This document shows, in pieces, positions 38,405 to 49,357 of a stretch of 64,000 nt of DNA (its first letter is position 1; each line of letters starts with the position of its first letter). The notes under the pieces are model-generated. The model did no database searches. It saw nothing but the letters and a program-made list of their open reading frames with translations, and was not told the DNA's origin. The position numbers were made by a program, and so were the translations under genes. Source of the DNA: Geodermatophilus ruber (GTDB lineage: Bacteria > Actinomycetota > Actinomycetes > Mycobacteriales > Geodermatophilaceae). The stretch lies in contig NZ_FOSW01000006.1 in NCBI RefSeq assembly GCF_900114385.1, positions 62,001 through 126,000 of the forward strand, in the 5' to 3' direction.

Positions 38405-40513
38405 ATGACCTCGCCGAACGGTCCGGCCTGGGCACCGCCGTGCCCGGTGTGCGGCGCGCCGAGCACCGGTGCGGGGCCGGCGCCCTGCCCGTCGTGCGGC
38501 CTGCCGGCCGCCGGCGAGGCGGCGCGTGTGGTGGCCCGCATCGGCGCGACCATCGACGAGCTGGCCCGCGACCGCGACCGGCTGGTGGCCACGCTGCGGG
38601 CCGCCGCGGCTCCCCCGGCGCCGCCGCCCTCCCCGGTCCCCGGACCGGTCGCCCCGGCGCCGCAGCCGCCCGCCCCGGCGCGGCGGCTCTCGATCGAGGA
38701 ACCGCTGCCCGCCGTCCCGCCGTCACCGGCGAGCCGGGTCAGCCCGCAGCAGGTGCTCCTGGGCCTGGGCGCGCTGCTCGTGGTGGCCGCCGCTCTCGCC
38801 TTCGTCGCGGTGGCCTGGACCCGGCTCGGCCTGGTCTTCCAGGCGGCGGTGATGGGCACCGTCACGGCGACGGCCTGCGGCGCCTCGGCGTGGACGGCCC
38901 GTCGCGGCCTGCGGGCCACCGAGGAGGCGCTGGCCGGGGCCGGGGCAGCGCTGCTGGCCGTCGACCTCGGCGCGGCGCACGCACTCGGGCTCTGGGGCCT
39001 CGACGGCGTGCCGCCGCGGCTGTGGACGGCGGTCTCGTGCCTCACCGTCGCGGGCGCCGCGCTGGCCCTCGGCCGGCTGACCCGCAGCACGGTCACGTGG
39101 CCGCTGGCCGCCCTGCTGGCCGCCCAGCCGGTGCCGCTGCTGCTGGTGCCCGCGGGTGCCGAGGCGGCCGCGGTCGCCGCCGCCCTCGGCACCGCGCTGC
39201 TCGACGTGATCGTGCTGGTCCGGCTGCGGCCGGTCCTGGCGCCGGTCGCCCAGGTGCTGGCGGGGCTGGCCGGGGTGATCGCGGCGCTCGGCGGCGCGGC
39301 CGTCGCCTGGGCCGGCACGACGGTCGACGCGTGGACCGTCACCGCGCTGCTCGGCGGGGCGGGGGCGGTCGTGCCGCTGCTGCGGCGGGAGCCGCGGCTG
39401 GCGCAGCGGCTACCGGGGGCCGTGCCGGCCGCGGGGGCCGGTGCCGCGGTGCCCGCCGTCGCGCTGGCCGGGTCACTGGCCCGCTACGACGTCGCCGGCT
39501 GGACCGCGGCCGCGGCGACGGGCGTCGTCCTGCTCACTGCGGCGGTCGTCGTCGTGCGCCGGCCGGTGGCGCCGGCCGCGCTGCTTCCCGGCGGCGGGGT
39601 GCTCACCCTGCTCGGTGGAAGCCTGCTGGCGCTGGAGGGCCGGTACGGCGTGCTGGCCCTCGTCGTGCTCGCGGGCACCGTGCCCGCGGCGCTGGCCGCG
39701 GTCCGGCTGCCCGGCCTGCGCCCGCGGGCCGTGGTCGCCGCGCTGCTGTGCCCGGCCGGGGCGGTGCTGCTCGCCCGGGAGGAGGGCTGGTTGGGCACCG
39801 CCGTCGCCGGGCTGCTCGGCGTGCTGGTGGCCGTGGCCGGGTTCGCGCTGGCCGCCGTCCGGGCCGCCACCCCCGAGGAACGGGCCGCCGCCGGGGCGGC
39901 CGCCCTGGCCACGCTGGTCGCGGCGCTGACGACGGCCGAGAGCGGGGCGTGGGGGCAGACGGCCCTGCAGCTGGGCCTGGCCGGCGCCGCGGCCGGGGGC
40001 TACGCGCTGGTCGCCCACCGCCGCGATGTCGCGGCGCTCGCGGTCGCCGACCTGGTGGTCGCGAGCTGGGTCGCGGCGGCCGGTGCCGCGGTGGAGACGC
40101 CGGAGGCCTACACGCTGCCGGCCGCGGCGGGGCTGCTGCTCGTCGCCGTCCCCCAGCTGCGGGCCGGCCCCCGGTCGTGGGCGGCGGAGGGGCCGGCCGC
40201 CGGGACCGCCCTGGTGCCCTCGGCGCTGGTCGCGGTCGCCGAGCCGTCCGCGCTGCGCCTGCTGCTCGTCGTCGTGGCCGCAGCGGCGGTGACCGTGGCC
40301 GGCGCGCTCACCCACCGCCAGGCGCCGTTCGTGGTGGGCGCCGCGGCGCTGGCCTTCGTCGTCGTGGGGCGGCTGTCGCCGTACGCCCCGCTGGTCCCGC
40401 GCTGGCTGACGCTCGCCGTCGTGGGGCTGGCGCTGCTGCTGGCGGGCGCGACCTACGAGCGCCGGCGTCAGCAGGCCCGCGAGGCGTTCGCCTGGGTGGT
40501 GCAGATGCGCTGA
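38405..40513 (+). CDS. Large polytopic membrane protein, SCO7613-like, with zinc ribbon
   Basis: This 702-residue protein has a zinc ribbon at the N-terminus (CPVCGAP near 14-20 and CPSCGLP near 28-34). A short coiled stretch and a proline-rich linker follow (about 60-105). From about residue 118 to 690 there are many hydrophobic helices, perhaps 18-20, rich in Ala, Leu, Val and Gly. The C-terminus ends FAWVVQMR. It resembles SCO7613-type membrane proteins of unknown function. The next gene is a clear paralog. No catalytic residues stand out. Confidence 0.8.
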   Translation: MTSPNGPAWAPPCPVCGAPSTGAGPAPCPSCGLPAAGEAARVVARIGATIDELARDRDRLVATLRAAAAPPAPPPSPVPGPVAPAPQPPAPARRLSIEEPLPAVPPSPASRVSPQQVLLGLGALLVVAAALAFVAVAWTRLGLVFQAAVMGTVTATACGASAWTARRGLRATEEALAGAGAALLAVDLGAAHALGLWGLDGVPPRLWTAVSCLTVAGAALALGRLTRSTVTWPLAALLAAQPVPLLLVPAGAEAAAVAAALGTALLDVIVLVRLRPVLAPVAQVLAGLAGVIAALGGAAVAWAGTTVDAWTVTALLGGAGAVVPLLRREPRLAQRLPGAVPAAGAGAAVPAVALAGSLARYDVAGWTAAAATGVVLLTAAVVVVRRPVAPAALLPGGGVLTLLGGSLLALEGRYGVLALVVLAGTVPAALAAVRLPGLRPRAVVAALLCPAGAVLLAREEGWLGTAVAGLLGVLVAVAGFALAAVRAATPEERAAAGAAALATLVAALTTAESGAWGQTALQLGLAGAAAGGYALVAHRRDVAALAVADLVVASWVAAAGAAVETPEAYTLPAAAGLLLVAVPQLRAGPRSWAAEGPAAGTALVPSALVAVAEPSALRLLLVVVAAAAVTVAGALTHRQAPFVVGAAALAFVVVGRLSPYAPLVPRWLTLAVVGLALLLAGATYERRRQQAREAFAWVVQMR

Positions 40514-40579
40514 CGGCGGGCGGGCCGGGTGTGGTCCCCCTAGCGTGGACCGCACGCACGGACGCGGGAGGGGGACGTC

Positions 40580-42346
40580 GTGGGCTCTGCGCCGGTGCCG
40601 CCGCTCCCCTACCGCGCCCGCCCGGCCCAGCTGCTGCTCGTTGTCGGCGCGGTGCTCGTGGTCTGCGCCGGGGCGACGGCGGCCGCGGTGTTCGGCGGCG
40701 GCTCGGCGCGGATCCTGCTGCTCGCGCTGGCCGCCGCTGCGGCGGGCGCCTCGGCGTGGGCATCCCGGCTCCGGCTGCGCAGCACCGAGGAGATCCTGGC
40801 CGCCGCCGCCGTCGCGCTCGCCGTGCTGGGCGCCGCTGCCGAGACCTCACTGCTGGGCGGCTCGGTCCTCCCACCGCTGGCGCTGGGAGGGGTGTTCCTC
40901 CTGCTCTCCCGGCTGCTGCCCCGCCCGGTGAGCTGGCCGCTGGCCGCCTGGGCCGTGGGGCAGCTGGCCGCGCTGCGCGCCCTGGACGCCGGGCCCGCCG
41001 GCGTCCCGCGGACCCTCGCGCTGCTGACCGTCGCGCTCGTCGGGCTCGGCGTCGCGCTGACCGGACGGCGGCTGGTGGCCCGCGCCGCGCTGGTCACCAC
41101 GGCGCCGTGGTGGGCCGCCGGGGCCCTCGGCGGTGTGGCGACCGCCTGGACCGGGGCCGCACCCGACCGCTGGGCGTGCGCCGCCTTCACGGTGGTGGCG
41201 GCCGCGGGGCTGCTCGTCGCCCGGCTGGCGCGGGACCTCGAGCCGCTGCTCGGCCCCCCGGTCACCGTCCCGGCGCTGGCCGGCGCGGTCGCCGCGGCCG
41301 GGGCCGGCGGCGCGCTGTCCGCCCCCGGGCCGGGCGGCGTCGTCCTCGCCGGGTACGCCGGGGTGCTGCTGACCGCGTGGGCGGCGGCGCGGCTGACCGG
41401 CTGGCCGCGCGGTCTGCTGCTGCCGGCGGCCGCCGCGGCCGGCGGCACGCTGGTCGCGCTGAGCGTCGGGCAGCTGGTCGCCGGGGGCCGGTGGCCGGCG
41501 CTGGCGCTGCTGCTCGTGCTCACCGCGCTGCCATGCCAGCTGGTGGCCGTCCTGCGGCCCGACGAGCGGCCGGCGGCCGTGCCGACCGCGGTCGGCTGCC
41601 TGGCCGGCGCCGCGCTGGTCGCGGTGCCGGCAGAGGTGCTGAGCCCCGCCGCGGCGGCCGGGGCGCTCGGCGTCCTGTACGCCGCCGCCCTCGGTGCTGC
41701 GTGGGTGCTGGAGCGGTCCGCCCGCCGGCCCACCCTCGCCGTGGGAGCGGTGTGCGCGGCCCTGGCGGTCGCCGTGCTCGTCGCCGCCGGCGCCCGGGGG
41801 CCGCTGGCCGCACTGCTGGCCGTCCAGGGCACGCTCACCTGCGTGTGGGCCCGCGCGGCGGGGCACGGCGCGTTCGCCCTCCGGGCCGGGGCCGCCCAGC
41901 TGGTGCTGGCCGCCTGGACGACCACCGCACTCGCCGGCTGGTCGGTCCCCGAGGTCTGGACGCTGCCGGCCGCGCTGGGGGTGCTGATCGCCGCCGGCCC
42001 GCGGCTGGTCAGCGGGCCCTCCTGGCCCGCGTGGGGGCCGGGCCTGCTGGTCGCCGCCGTGCCCTCGGTGGTCGCAGCGGTGGCCGCGCCGGGCAGCGTC
42101 CGGCCGGTGCTGGTGCTGCTGGTCGCGGCCGGGGTGATGAGCCTTGCGGCGTGGCGGGCGGTGCGCGCTCCGCTGGTGGTCGGCGCCGGTACCGCGCTCG
42201 CGCTGGCCGCGGGGCTGGCGCTGGTCGCGCTGCCGGCGCCGGTCACCGGCGCGCTGCTCGTGGGCGCCGCGCTCGTGGCGGTGGGCGCCCGGCGGGAGCG
42301 CCGTCCGGTCGCCGGCTTCGGCGCCCGCCTCGCCGAGATGCGCTGA
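40580..42346 (+). CDS. Polytopic membrane protein, tandem paralog of the upstream gene
   Basis: This 588-residue protein has about 16-18 hydrophobic helices and no zinc ribbon. It matches its neighbour in blocks such as LRSTEEILAAAAVALAVL against LRATEEALAGAGAALLAV. Near the end VWTLPAALGVLIAAGPRL matches YTLPAAAGLLLVAVPQLR. Both end with MR. It appears to be a duplication that lost the N-terminal zinc ribbon. GTG at 40580 follows GGGAGGGGG, and TAGCGT at about 40540 may be its -10 element. Function unknown. Confidence 0.78.
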   Translation: MGSAPVPPLPYRARPAQLLLVVGAVLVVCAGATAAAVFGGGSARILLLALAAAAAGASAWASRLRLRSTEEILAAAAVALAVLGAAAETSLLGGSVLPPLALGGVFLLLSRLLPRPVSWPLAAWAVGQLAALRALDAGPAGVPRTLALLTVALVGLGVALTGRRLVARAALVTTAPWWAAGALGGVATAWTGAAPDRWACAAFTVVAAAGLLVARLARDLEPLLGPPVTVPALAGAVAAAGAGGALSAPGPGGVVLAGYAGVLLTAWAAARLTGWPRGLLLPAAAAAGGTLVALSVGQLVAGGRWPALALLLVLTALPCQLVAVLRPDERPAAVPTAVGCLAGAALVAVPAEVLSPAAAAGALGVLYAAALGAAWVLERSARRPTLAVGAVCAALAVAVLVAAGARGPLAALLAVQGTLTCVWARAAGHGAFALRAGAAQLVLAAWTTTALAGWSVPEVWTLPAALGVLIAAGPRLVSGPSWPAWGPGLLVAAVPSVVAAVAAPGSVRPVLVLLVAAGVMSLAAWRAVRAPLVVGAGTALALAAGLALVALPAPVTGALLVGAALVAVGARRERRPVAGFGARLAEMR

Positions 42347-42369
42347 CCCAGCCGCGGGGGTGGGACGAC

Positions 42370-42405
42370 GACGGCCCGCGTCCCCGGGCGGGGACGCGGG
42401 CCGTC
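42370..42405. terminator. 16-bp stem terminator between convergent genes
   Basis: A perfect 16-bp stem (42370-42385 with 42390-42405) closes a four-base loop. It separates the membrane protein gene and the end of the SUF operon, and can act from both sides. Confidence 0.82.
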
Positions 42406-42417
42406 AGGAGGCCGGGA

Positions 42418-42804
42418 TCAGACGCGGAAGCCCAGGGCCCGCAGCTGCTCGCGACCGTCGTCGGTGATCTTGTCCGGGCCCCACGGCGGCATCCAGACCC
42501 AGTTGATCCGGATGTCGTCGACCAGGCCGGGGCCGGGGCCGCCGGTCAGCGCCTGGCGGGCCTGGTCCTCGATGACGTCGGTCAGCGGGCAGGCCGCCGA
42601 GGTCAGCGTCATGTCCAGGACCGCGACGTTGTTGTCGTCCACGTCGATGCCGTAGACCAGACCGAGGTCGACGACGTTCACGCCGAGCTCGGGGTCGACG
42701 ACGTCGCGCATGGCCTCCTCGACGTCCTCGAGGAGGGCCGACTTGTACGCCGGCAGCTCGGCCGAGGTCCCGTGGCCGGTGGCGTTCTCGGTCGTCTCGC
42801 TCAT
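42418..42804 (-). CDS. sufT: SufT-like iron-sulfur assembly factor (DUF59)
   Basis: This 128-residue protein is a MIP18/DUF59 family factor used in late steps of Fe-S protein maturation. The family core is MRDVVDPELGVNVVDLGLVY, then MTLTSAACPLTDVIEDQ, whose cysteine is conserved, and INWVWMPPWGPDKI. ATG at 42804 overlaps the SufU stop (ATGA) and follows GGAGGAA. It is the last gene of the SUF operon, the usual position in actinobacteria. Confidence 0.93.
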   Translation of the reverse strand: MSETTENATGHGTSAELPAYKSALLEDVEEAMRDVVDPELGVNVVDLGLVYGIDVDDNNVAVLDMTLTSAACPLTDVIEDQARQALTGGPGPGLVDDIRINWVWMPPWGPDKITDDGREQLRALGFRV

Positions 42805-43283
42805 GCGGTGCTTCCTCCGGTCGGGGTGGTGGGGTGGGCGACCGACAGAGCCCGGGCGCTGGCGTCCTTCAGGGCCATCCAGCTCATCAGTGCGCACTTG
42901 ATGCGTGCGGGGTACTTCGACACCCCGGCGAAGGCGACGGCGTCCTCGAGGGAGTCCTCGAGCTTGTCGGCGACGGTGGTGTCCCCCTTGGACTGCATGA
43001 GGGTCATGAAGTCCTCACCGACGGCCAGCGCCTCCGGGACCGTCTTCCCGATCACCAGGTCGTACATCGCCGAGACCGACGCCTGGCTGATCGAGCAGCC
43101 CATGCCCTCGTAGGACACGTCGGCGAGCGTGTCACCGTCCAGGTGCACCCGCAGGGTCACCTCGTCCCCGCAGGTCGGGTTGACATGGTGCACCTCGGCC
43201 TCGAACGGCTCGCGCAGCCCGCGGCCGTGCGGGTTCCGGTAGTGGTCCAGGATGATCTCCTGGTACATCGACTGCAGCTGCAA
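42801..43283 (-). CDS. sufU: SufU, zinc-dependent sulfur acceptor for SufS
   Basis: SufU takes sulfur from the SufS persulfide. The 160-residue product has the expected metal ligands: cysteine in NPTCGDE (with the nearby Asp), cysteine in GMGCSISQAS and cysteine in RIKCALMSW. TTG at 43283 gives the usual SufU beginning LQLQSMYQEIILDHYRNP and has GGAGG ten bases upstream. An ATG at 43268 would remove five residues. The stop overlaps SufT by four bases, and SufS ends just upstream. Confidence 0.93.
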   Translation of the reverse strand: MQLQSMYQEIILDHYRNPHGRGLREPFEAEVHHVNPTCGDEVTLRVHLDGDTLADVSYEGMGCSISQASVSAMYDLVIGKTVPEALAVGEDFMTLMQSKGDTTVADKLEDSLEDAVAFAGVSKYPARIKCALMSWMALKDASARALSVAHPTTPTGGSTA

Positions 43284-43285
43284 GC

Positions 43286-45393
<2,108 letters not shown>

Positions 45394-45408
45394 TCTTCTT
45401 CTCGCTCC

Positions 45409-45762
45409 TCAGTTGCTGGCCGCGGCGGGGAGGCTGTCGTCGACCGACACGTCGACGTACACGTCCTCCCCCTCCACGCGGACCGGGTAGACGGGGACCG
45501 GCTCGGTGGCCGGCGGGTTGATGGGTGCGCCGCTGCGCAGGTCGAAACACGACCCGTGCAGCCAGCACTCGATGGTCGGGGCGCCCTTGAACTCCTCGAC
45601 CTCGCCCTCGGACAGGGGGACCTCGGCGTGCGAGCAGACGTCCTCGAGCGCGTAGATCTCGCCCTCGAACCGGACGACGGCGATGTCGACGTCGTCCAGC
45701 TCCACCCGCAGCGCGCCCGGCTCGGGGACGTCGGACAGCGCGCAGACCCGCTCGAAGGCCAT
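45409..45762 (-). CDS. Rieske-type ferredoxin within the SUF operon
   Basis: This 117-residue protein is a Rieske 2Fe-2S domain. The ligands are in VCSHAEVPL (CxH) and ECWLHGSCFD (CxxH). It starts two bases past the SufD stop with ATG at 45762. Such small Rieske proteins are frequent in actinobacterial SUF operons and may supply electrons for cluster building. Role inferred from place. Confidence 0.93.
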   Translation of the reverse strand: MAFERVCALSDVPEPGALRVELDDVDIAVVRFEGEIYALEDVCSHAEVPLSEGEVEEFKGAPTIECWLHGSCFDLRSGAPINPPATEPVPVYPVRVEGEDVYVDVSVDDSLPAAASN

Positions 45763-45764
45763 GA

Positions 45765-46982
45765 TCAGGCCACCTCGACCGGCTGTTCGTCCAGGCCCGG
45801 CAGGGCACCGAGGCGGGCCTCGATCGAGCCCATCAGGCGGTCCTGCAGCGCCGGGACGCCGATGTGCTGGACGACGTCGGCGAAGAAGCCGCGCACCACC
45901 AGGCGGCGGGCGGTCTCGGCGTCGATGCCGCGCGAGCAGAGGTAGAACAGCTGCTCGTCGTCGAACCGGCCGGTGGCGCTGGCGTGGCCGGCGCCGACGA
46001 TCTCGCCGGTCTCGATCTCCAGGTTGGGCACCGAGTCGGCGCGGGCGCCGTCGGTGAGCACCAGGTTGCGGTTGAGCTCGTAGGTGTCGGTGCCGGTGGC
46101 CGCCGGGCGGATGCGGACGTCGCCGATCCACACGGTGTGCGCGTCCTCGCCCTGCAGCGCGCCCTTGTAGAGCACGTTGCTGGTGCAGTTGGGCACCGCG
46201 TGGTCGACCCAGAGCCGGTGCTCCTGGTGCTGGGTCTCGTCGGCGAAGTAGACGCCGTACAGCTCGGCGGTGCCGCCGGGGCCGGCGTACTGCACGTTGC
46301 TGACCAGCCGGACCAGGTCGCCGCCGAGGGTGACCACGACCTGCTTGACGGTCGCGTCCCGGCCGACGACGGCGTCGAACTGCCCGCCGTGCACCGCGCC
46401 CGGGGCCCAGTCCTGGACCGACACCACGGTGACCTGCGCGCCGTCGCCGGCGAGCACGGCCACGCCGCCGGAGTAGCGGGCCAGGCCGGCGTGGTCGAGG
46501 ACGACCGTCGCCTCGGCGAAGGCGCCGACCTCGACGACCAGCTGACCCCAGACGACGTCGTCGGAGCCGGTGCCCGACAGCCGCAGGGTGACCGGGCGGT
46601 CCAGCTGCGCCTCGGCCGGCACGCGGATGACGGCGGCGCCGCCGCTGCGCTGCCGGGTGAGCGCGGCCAACCGGTCGACCGGCTCGGGCAGGCCCTTGAG
46701 CAGTGGGTCGTCGGCCTCGACGCGGGTCAGCTCGACCCCCTCGGGCAGGTCGGTGTCCCACTGCAGGGAGGCGTCCGACGGCGCACCCTTCAGCAGCGGG
46801 CGGACGCGGCGCATCGGGGTGAAGCGCCACTCCTCCTCCCGGCCGGTGGGCTCGCCGAAGGCGTCGGGGTCGGTCGAGGTGAACCGCTCGGCCGGCGAAC
46901 CGGTCGGCACCGGCCCGCCGTGCGAGTGGGCGCCCGCGGGAAGGCCCTCGGACGTGGTGCTGGTGTTTGCAGGGGCTGACAT
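45765..46982 (-). CDS. sufD: SufD scaffold protein
   Basis: SufD pairs with SufB to form the assembly scaffold. The 405-residue protein has a beta-helix core and the conserved end ASATGRFDDEQLFYLCSRG, then ARRLVVRGFFADVV. The N-terminus (about 45 residues) is flexible. ATG at 46982 shares one base with the SufB stop (TGATG). The Rieske gene follows two bases later. Confidence 0.95.
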   Translation of the reverse strand: MSAPANTSTTSEGLPAGAHSHGGPVPTGSPAERFTSTDPDAFGEPTGREEEWRFTPMRRVRPLLKGAPSDASLQWDTDLPEGVELTRVEADDPLLKGLPEPVDRLAALTRQRSGGAAVIRVPAEAQLDRPVTLRLSGTGSDDVVWGQLVVEVGAFAEATVVLDHAGLARYSGGVAVLAGDGAQVTVVSVQDWAPGAVHGGQFDAVVGRDATVKQVVVTLGGDLVRLVSNVQYAGPGGTAELYGVYFADETQHQEHRLWVDHAVPNCTSNVLYKGALQGEDAHTVWIGDVRIRPAATGTDTYELNRNLVLTDGARADSVPNLEIETGEIVGAGHASATGRFDDEQLFYLCSRGIDAETARRLVVRGFFADVVQHIGVPALQDRLMGSIEARLGALPGLDEQPVEVA

Positions 46983-48424
46983 CAGCCGACGGCACCTTCC
47001 ATCTGCAGCTCGATCAGGCGGTTCAGCTCGAGGGCGTACTCCATGGGCAGCTCGCGGGCGATCGGCTCCACGAAGCCGCGCACCACCATCGCCATCGCCT
47101 CGTCCTCGGACAGGCCGCGGCTCATCAGGTAGAACAGCTGGTCCTCGCTGACCCGGGAGACGGTCGCCTCGTGCCCCATGGCCACGTCGTCCTCGCGGAC
47201 GTCGACGTAGGGGTAGGTGTCCGACCGGCTGATCGTGTCGACCAGCAGCGCGTCGCACTTCACCGTCGACTTGGAGCCGTGGGCGCCCTCGTCGATCTGG
47301 ACCAGGCCGCGGTAGGAGGTGCGGCCGCCGCCGCGGGCCACCGACTTGCTCACGATGGTCGAGGAGGTGTTCGGGGCGGCGTGCACCATCTTGGCGCCGG
47401 CGTCCTGGTGCTGGCCCTCGCCGGCGAAGGCGATCGAGAGCACCTCGCCCTTGGCGTGCTCGCCGGTCATCCAGACCGCGGGGTACTTCATCGTCACCTT
47501 GGAGCCGAGGTTGCCGTCGACCCACTCCATGGTCGCGCCCTCGTGGGCGATCGCCCGCTTGGTGACCAGGTTGTAGACGTTGTTCGACCAGTTCTGGATG
47601 GTCGTGTACCGGCAGCGGGCGTTCTTCTTGACGATGATCTCGACGACCGCGGAGTGCAGCGAGTCCGACTTGTAGATCGGCGCGGTGCAGCCCTCGACGT
47701 AGTGCACGTAGGCGCCCTCGTCGACGATGATCAGCGTCCGCTCGAACTGGCCCATGTTCTCGGTGTTGATCCGGAAGTAGGCCTGCAGCGGGATCTCCAC
47801 GTGCACGCCCTTCGGCACGTAGATGAACGAGCCACCCGACCAGGTGGCGGTGTTCAGCGCGGCGAACTTGTTGTCGCCGGACGGGATGACCGAGCCGAAG
47901 TACTCCTTGAAGAGGTCCTCGTGCTCCCTCAGCGCCGTGTCGGTGTCGAGGAAGACGACGCCCTGCTCCTCGAGGTCCTCACGGATCTTGTGGTAGACGA
48001 CCTCGGACTCGTACTGGGCGGCGACACCCGCGACCAGCCGCTGCTTCTCGGCCTCCGGGATGCCCAGCTTGTCGTAGGTGTTCTTGATGTCCTCGGGCAG
48101 CTCCTCCCACGAGGTCGCCTGGGCCTCGGTGGAGCGCACGAAGTACTTGATGTTCTGGAAGTCGATGCCGGAGAGGTCCGAGCCCCAGTCGGGCATGGGC
48201 TTCCGGTCGAAGAGCTTCAGGGCCTTGAGCCGCCGCTCGAGCATCCACTCGGGCTCGTTCTTGCGGCGCGAGATGTCGCGGACCACGTCCTCGGAGAGGC
48301 CGCGGCGGGCGGAGGCACCGGCAACGTCGGCGTCAGCCCAGCCGTACTGGTAGCGGCCGAGCTGATCGATCTGCTCGTCCTGCGTCAGCGGCGCGCTGGT
48401 CACCGGCTGCTGGGTGCTGGTCAT
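46982..48424 (-). CDS. sufB: SufB scaffold protein
   Basis: SufB is the main scaffold on which Fe-S clusters form. The 480-residue protein contains [33 protein letters not shown] with the conserved cysteine, the [17 protein letters not shown] region and [17 protein letters not shown] near the end. Its ATG overlaps the SufR stop by four bases (ATGA). It is the first structural gene of the operon. Confidence 0.96.
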   Translation of the reverse strand: MTSTQQPVTSAPLTQDEQIDQLGRYQYGWADADVAGASARRGLSEDVVRDISRRKNEPEWMLERRLKALKLFDRKPMPDWGSDLSGIDFQNIKYFVRSTEAQATSWEELPEDIKNTYDKLGIPEAEKQRLVAGVAAQYESEVVYHKIREDLEEQGVVFLDTDTALREHEDLFKEYFGSVIPSGDNKFAALNTATWSGGSFIYVPKGVHVEIPLQAYFRINTENMGQFERTLIIVDEGAYVHYVEGCTAPIYKSDSLHSAVVEIIVKKNARCRYTTIQNWSNNVYNLVTKRAIAHEGATMEWVDGNLGSKVTMKYPAVWMTGEHAKGEVLSIAFAGEGQHQDAGAKMVHAAPNTSSTIVSKSVARGGGRTSYRGLVQIDEGAHGSKSTVKCDALLVDTISRSDTYPYVDVREDDVAMGHEATVSRVSEDQLFYLMSRGLSEDEAMAMVVRGFVEPIARELPMEYALELNRLIELQMEGAVG

Positions 48425-49254
48425 GCGGGCGTCCTCTCCCGATTCGTGGGGGTGAAGCTGGTGGACTGTGCGGTGCGCGGAGTCCGCGCTCCCTGCTCAC
48501 CTGGTACAGGGCGCGCGGGGGCGGATCTGTTCCCCGTACGCGTGTGGTCCCGGCCGCCTGCATCCGCCGGCACGGGGCCGGGGATGTGTGTGGTGCAGAC
48601 GCCGTCGCCGTGGGCGATCGTGGCCAGCCGCTGCACGTGGGTGCCCACGAGCCGGCCGATCACCTCGGTCTCGGCCTCGCACAGCTGCGGGAACTCCGCC
48701 GCCACGTGCGCCACCGGGCAGTGGTGCTGGCAGAGCTGCCCACCACTGGAGATGGCCGAGGCCGAGGCAGCGTAGCCCTCGGCCGTCAGCGCCGCGGCCA
48801 GTACCTGAGCCCGGTCGACCGGGGCCCCCGCGCCGTCGCTCGTGGCTCGCTCCACCGCGGTCGAGCAGCGCTGTTCCAGGCCGGAGAGCTGCTGCTCGGC
48901 CACCTCCCGCACCGCCTCGGGGCCGCCGTGCGCGGCGACGTGGCGCAGCGCGGTCAGCGCGAGGTCGTCGTAGGCGTGCGGGAACGCCGAGCGGCCGGCG
49001 TCGGTCAGGTGGAACAGGCGGGCCGGGCGGCCGCGACCGCGCCGGGTACCCGGCGCGTGCCACTCCTCGACCCGGCCGGCGGCCACCAGCGCGTCGAGGT
49101 GCCGGCGGACGGCGGCCGGCGAGACGCCCAGCCGCGTGGCGAGCTCGGCGGCGGTCTGCGCCCCGTGCTCGAGGAGGAGTGCGGTGACGCGGGCACGCGT
49201 GCGCCCGTCGTCGGCCGCGACCGACGGGCGCAGGTGCACCGCGAGGCTTTCCAC
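48421..49254 (-). CDS. sufR: SufR, iron-sulfur repressor of the suf operon
   Basis: SufR is a winged-helix repressor that senses cluster status. The 277-residue protein has an HTH at about residues 34-60 ([20 protein letters not shown]) and cluster cysteines 175, 179 and 192 in CQHHCPVAH and FPQLCEAE. Cys220 lies in DGVCTTH. A C-terminal tail of about 50 residues after the PG is Pro/Arg/Thr-rich and unusual. The start is GTG at 49254. The gene is first in the operon and its product probably represses it. The inverted repeat at 49256 could be its operator. Confidence 0.94.
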   Translation of the reverse strand: MESLAVHLRPSVAADDGRTRARVTALLLEHGAQTAAELATRLGVSPAAVRRHLDALVAAGRVEEWHAPGTRRGRGRPARLFHLTDAGRSAFPHAYDDLALTALRHVAAHGGPEAVREVAEQQLSGLEQRCSTAVERATSDGAGAPVDRAQVLAAALTAEGYAASASAISSGGQLCQHHCPVAHVAAEFPQLCEAETEVIGRLVGTHVQRLATIAHGDGVCTTHIPGPVPADAGGRDHTRTGNRSAPARPVPGEQGARTPRTAQSTSFTPTNRERTPA

Positions 49255-49255
49255 A

Positions 49256-49267
49256 ACACAAGTGTGT
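49256..49267 (-). promoter_or_regulatory. Candidate SufR operator / suf promoter
   Basis: ACAC and GTGT face each other across four bases, directly before the SufR start codon. On the minus strand TAGGAC (near 49268-49273) and TTGCTT (near 49289-49294) are possible -10 and -35 elements about 15 bases apart. Mycobacterial SufR sites have similar ACAC/TGTG half-sites. The repeat would overlap the transcription start. Confidence 0.5.
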
Positions 49268-49357
49268 CCTATTTCGGCGACCTCGCAAGCAAGGGTGACC
49301 TAAGCCGCGCCTGGCCCATGATCTGCGTCACCGCCCCCGGACCGGGCTCCGGCCGGT

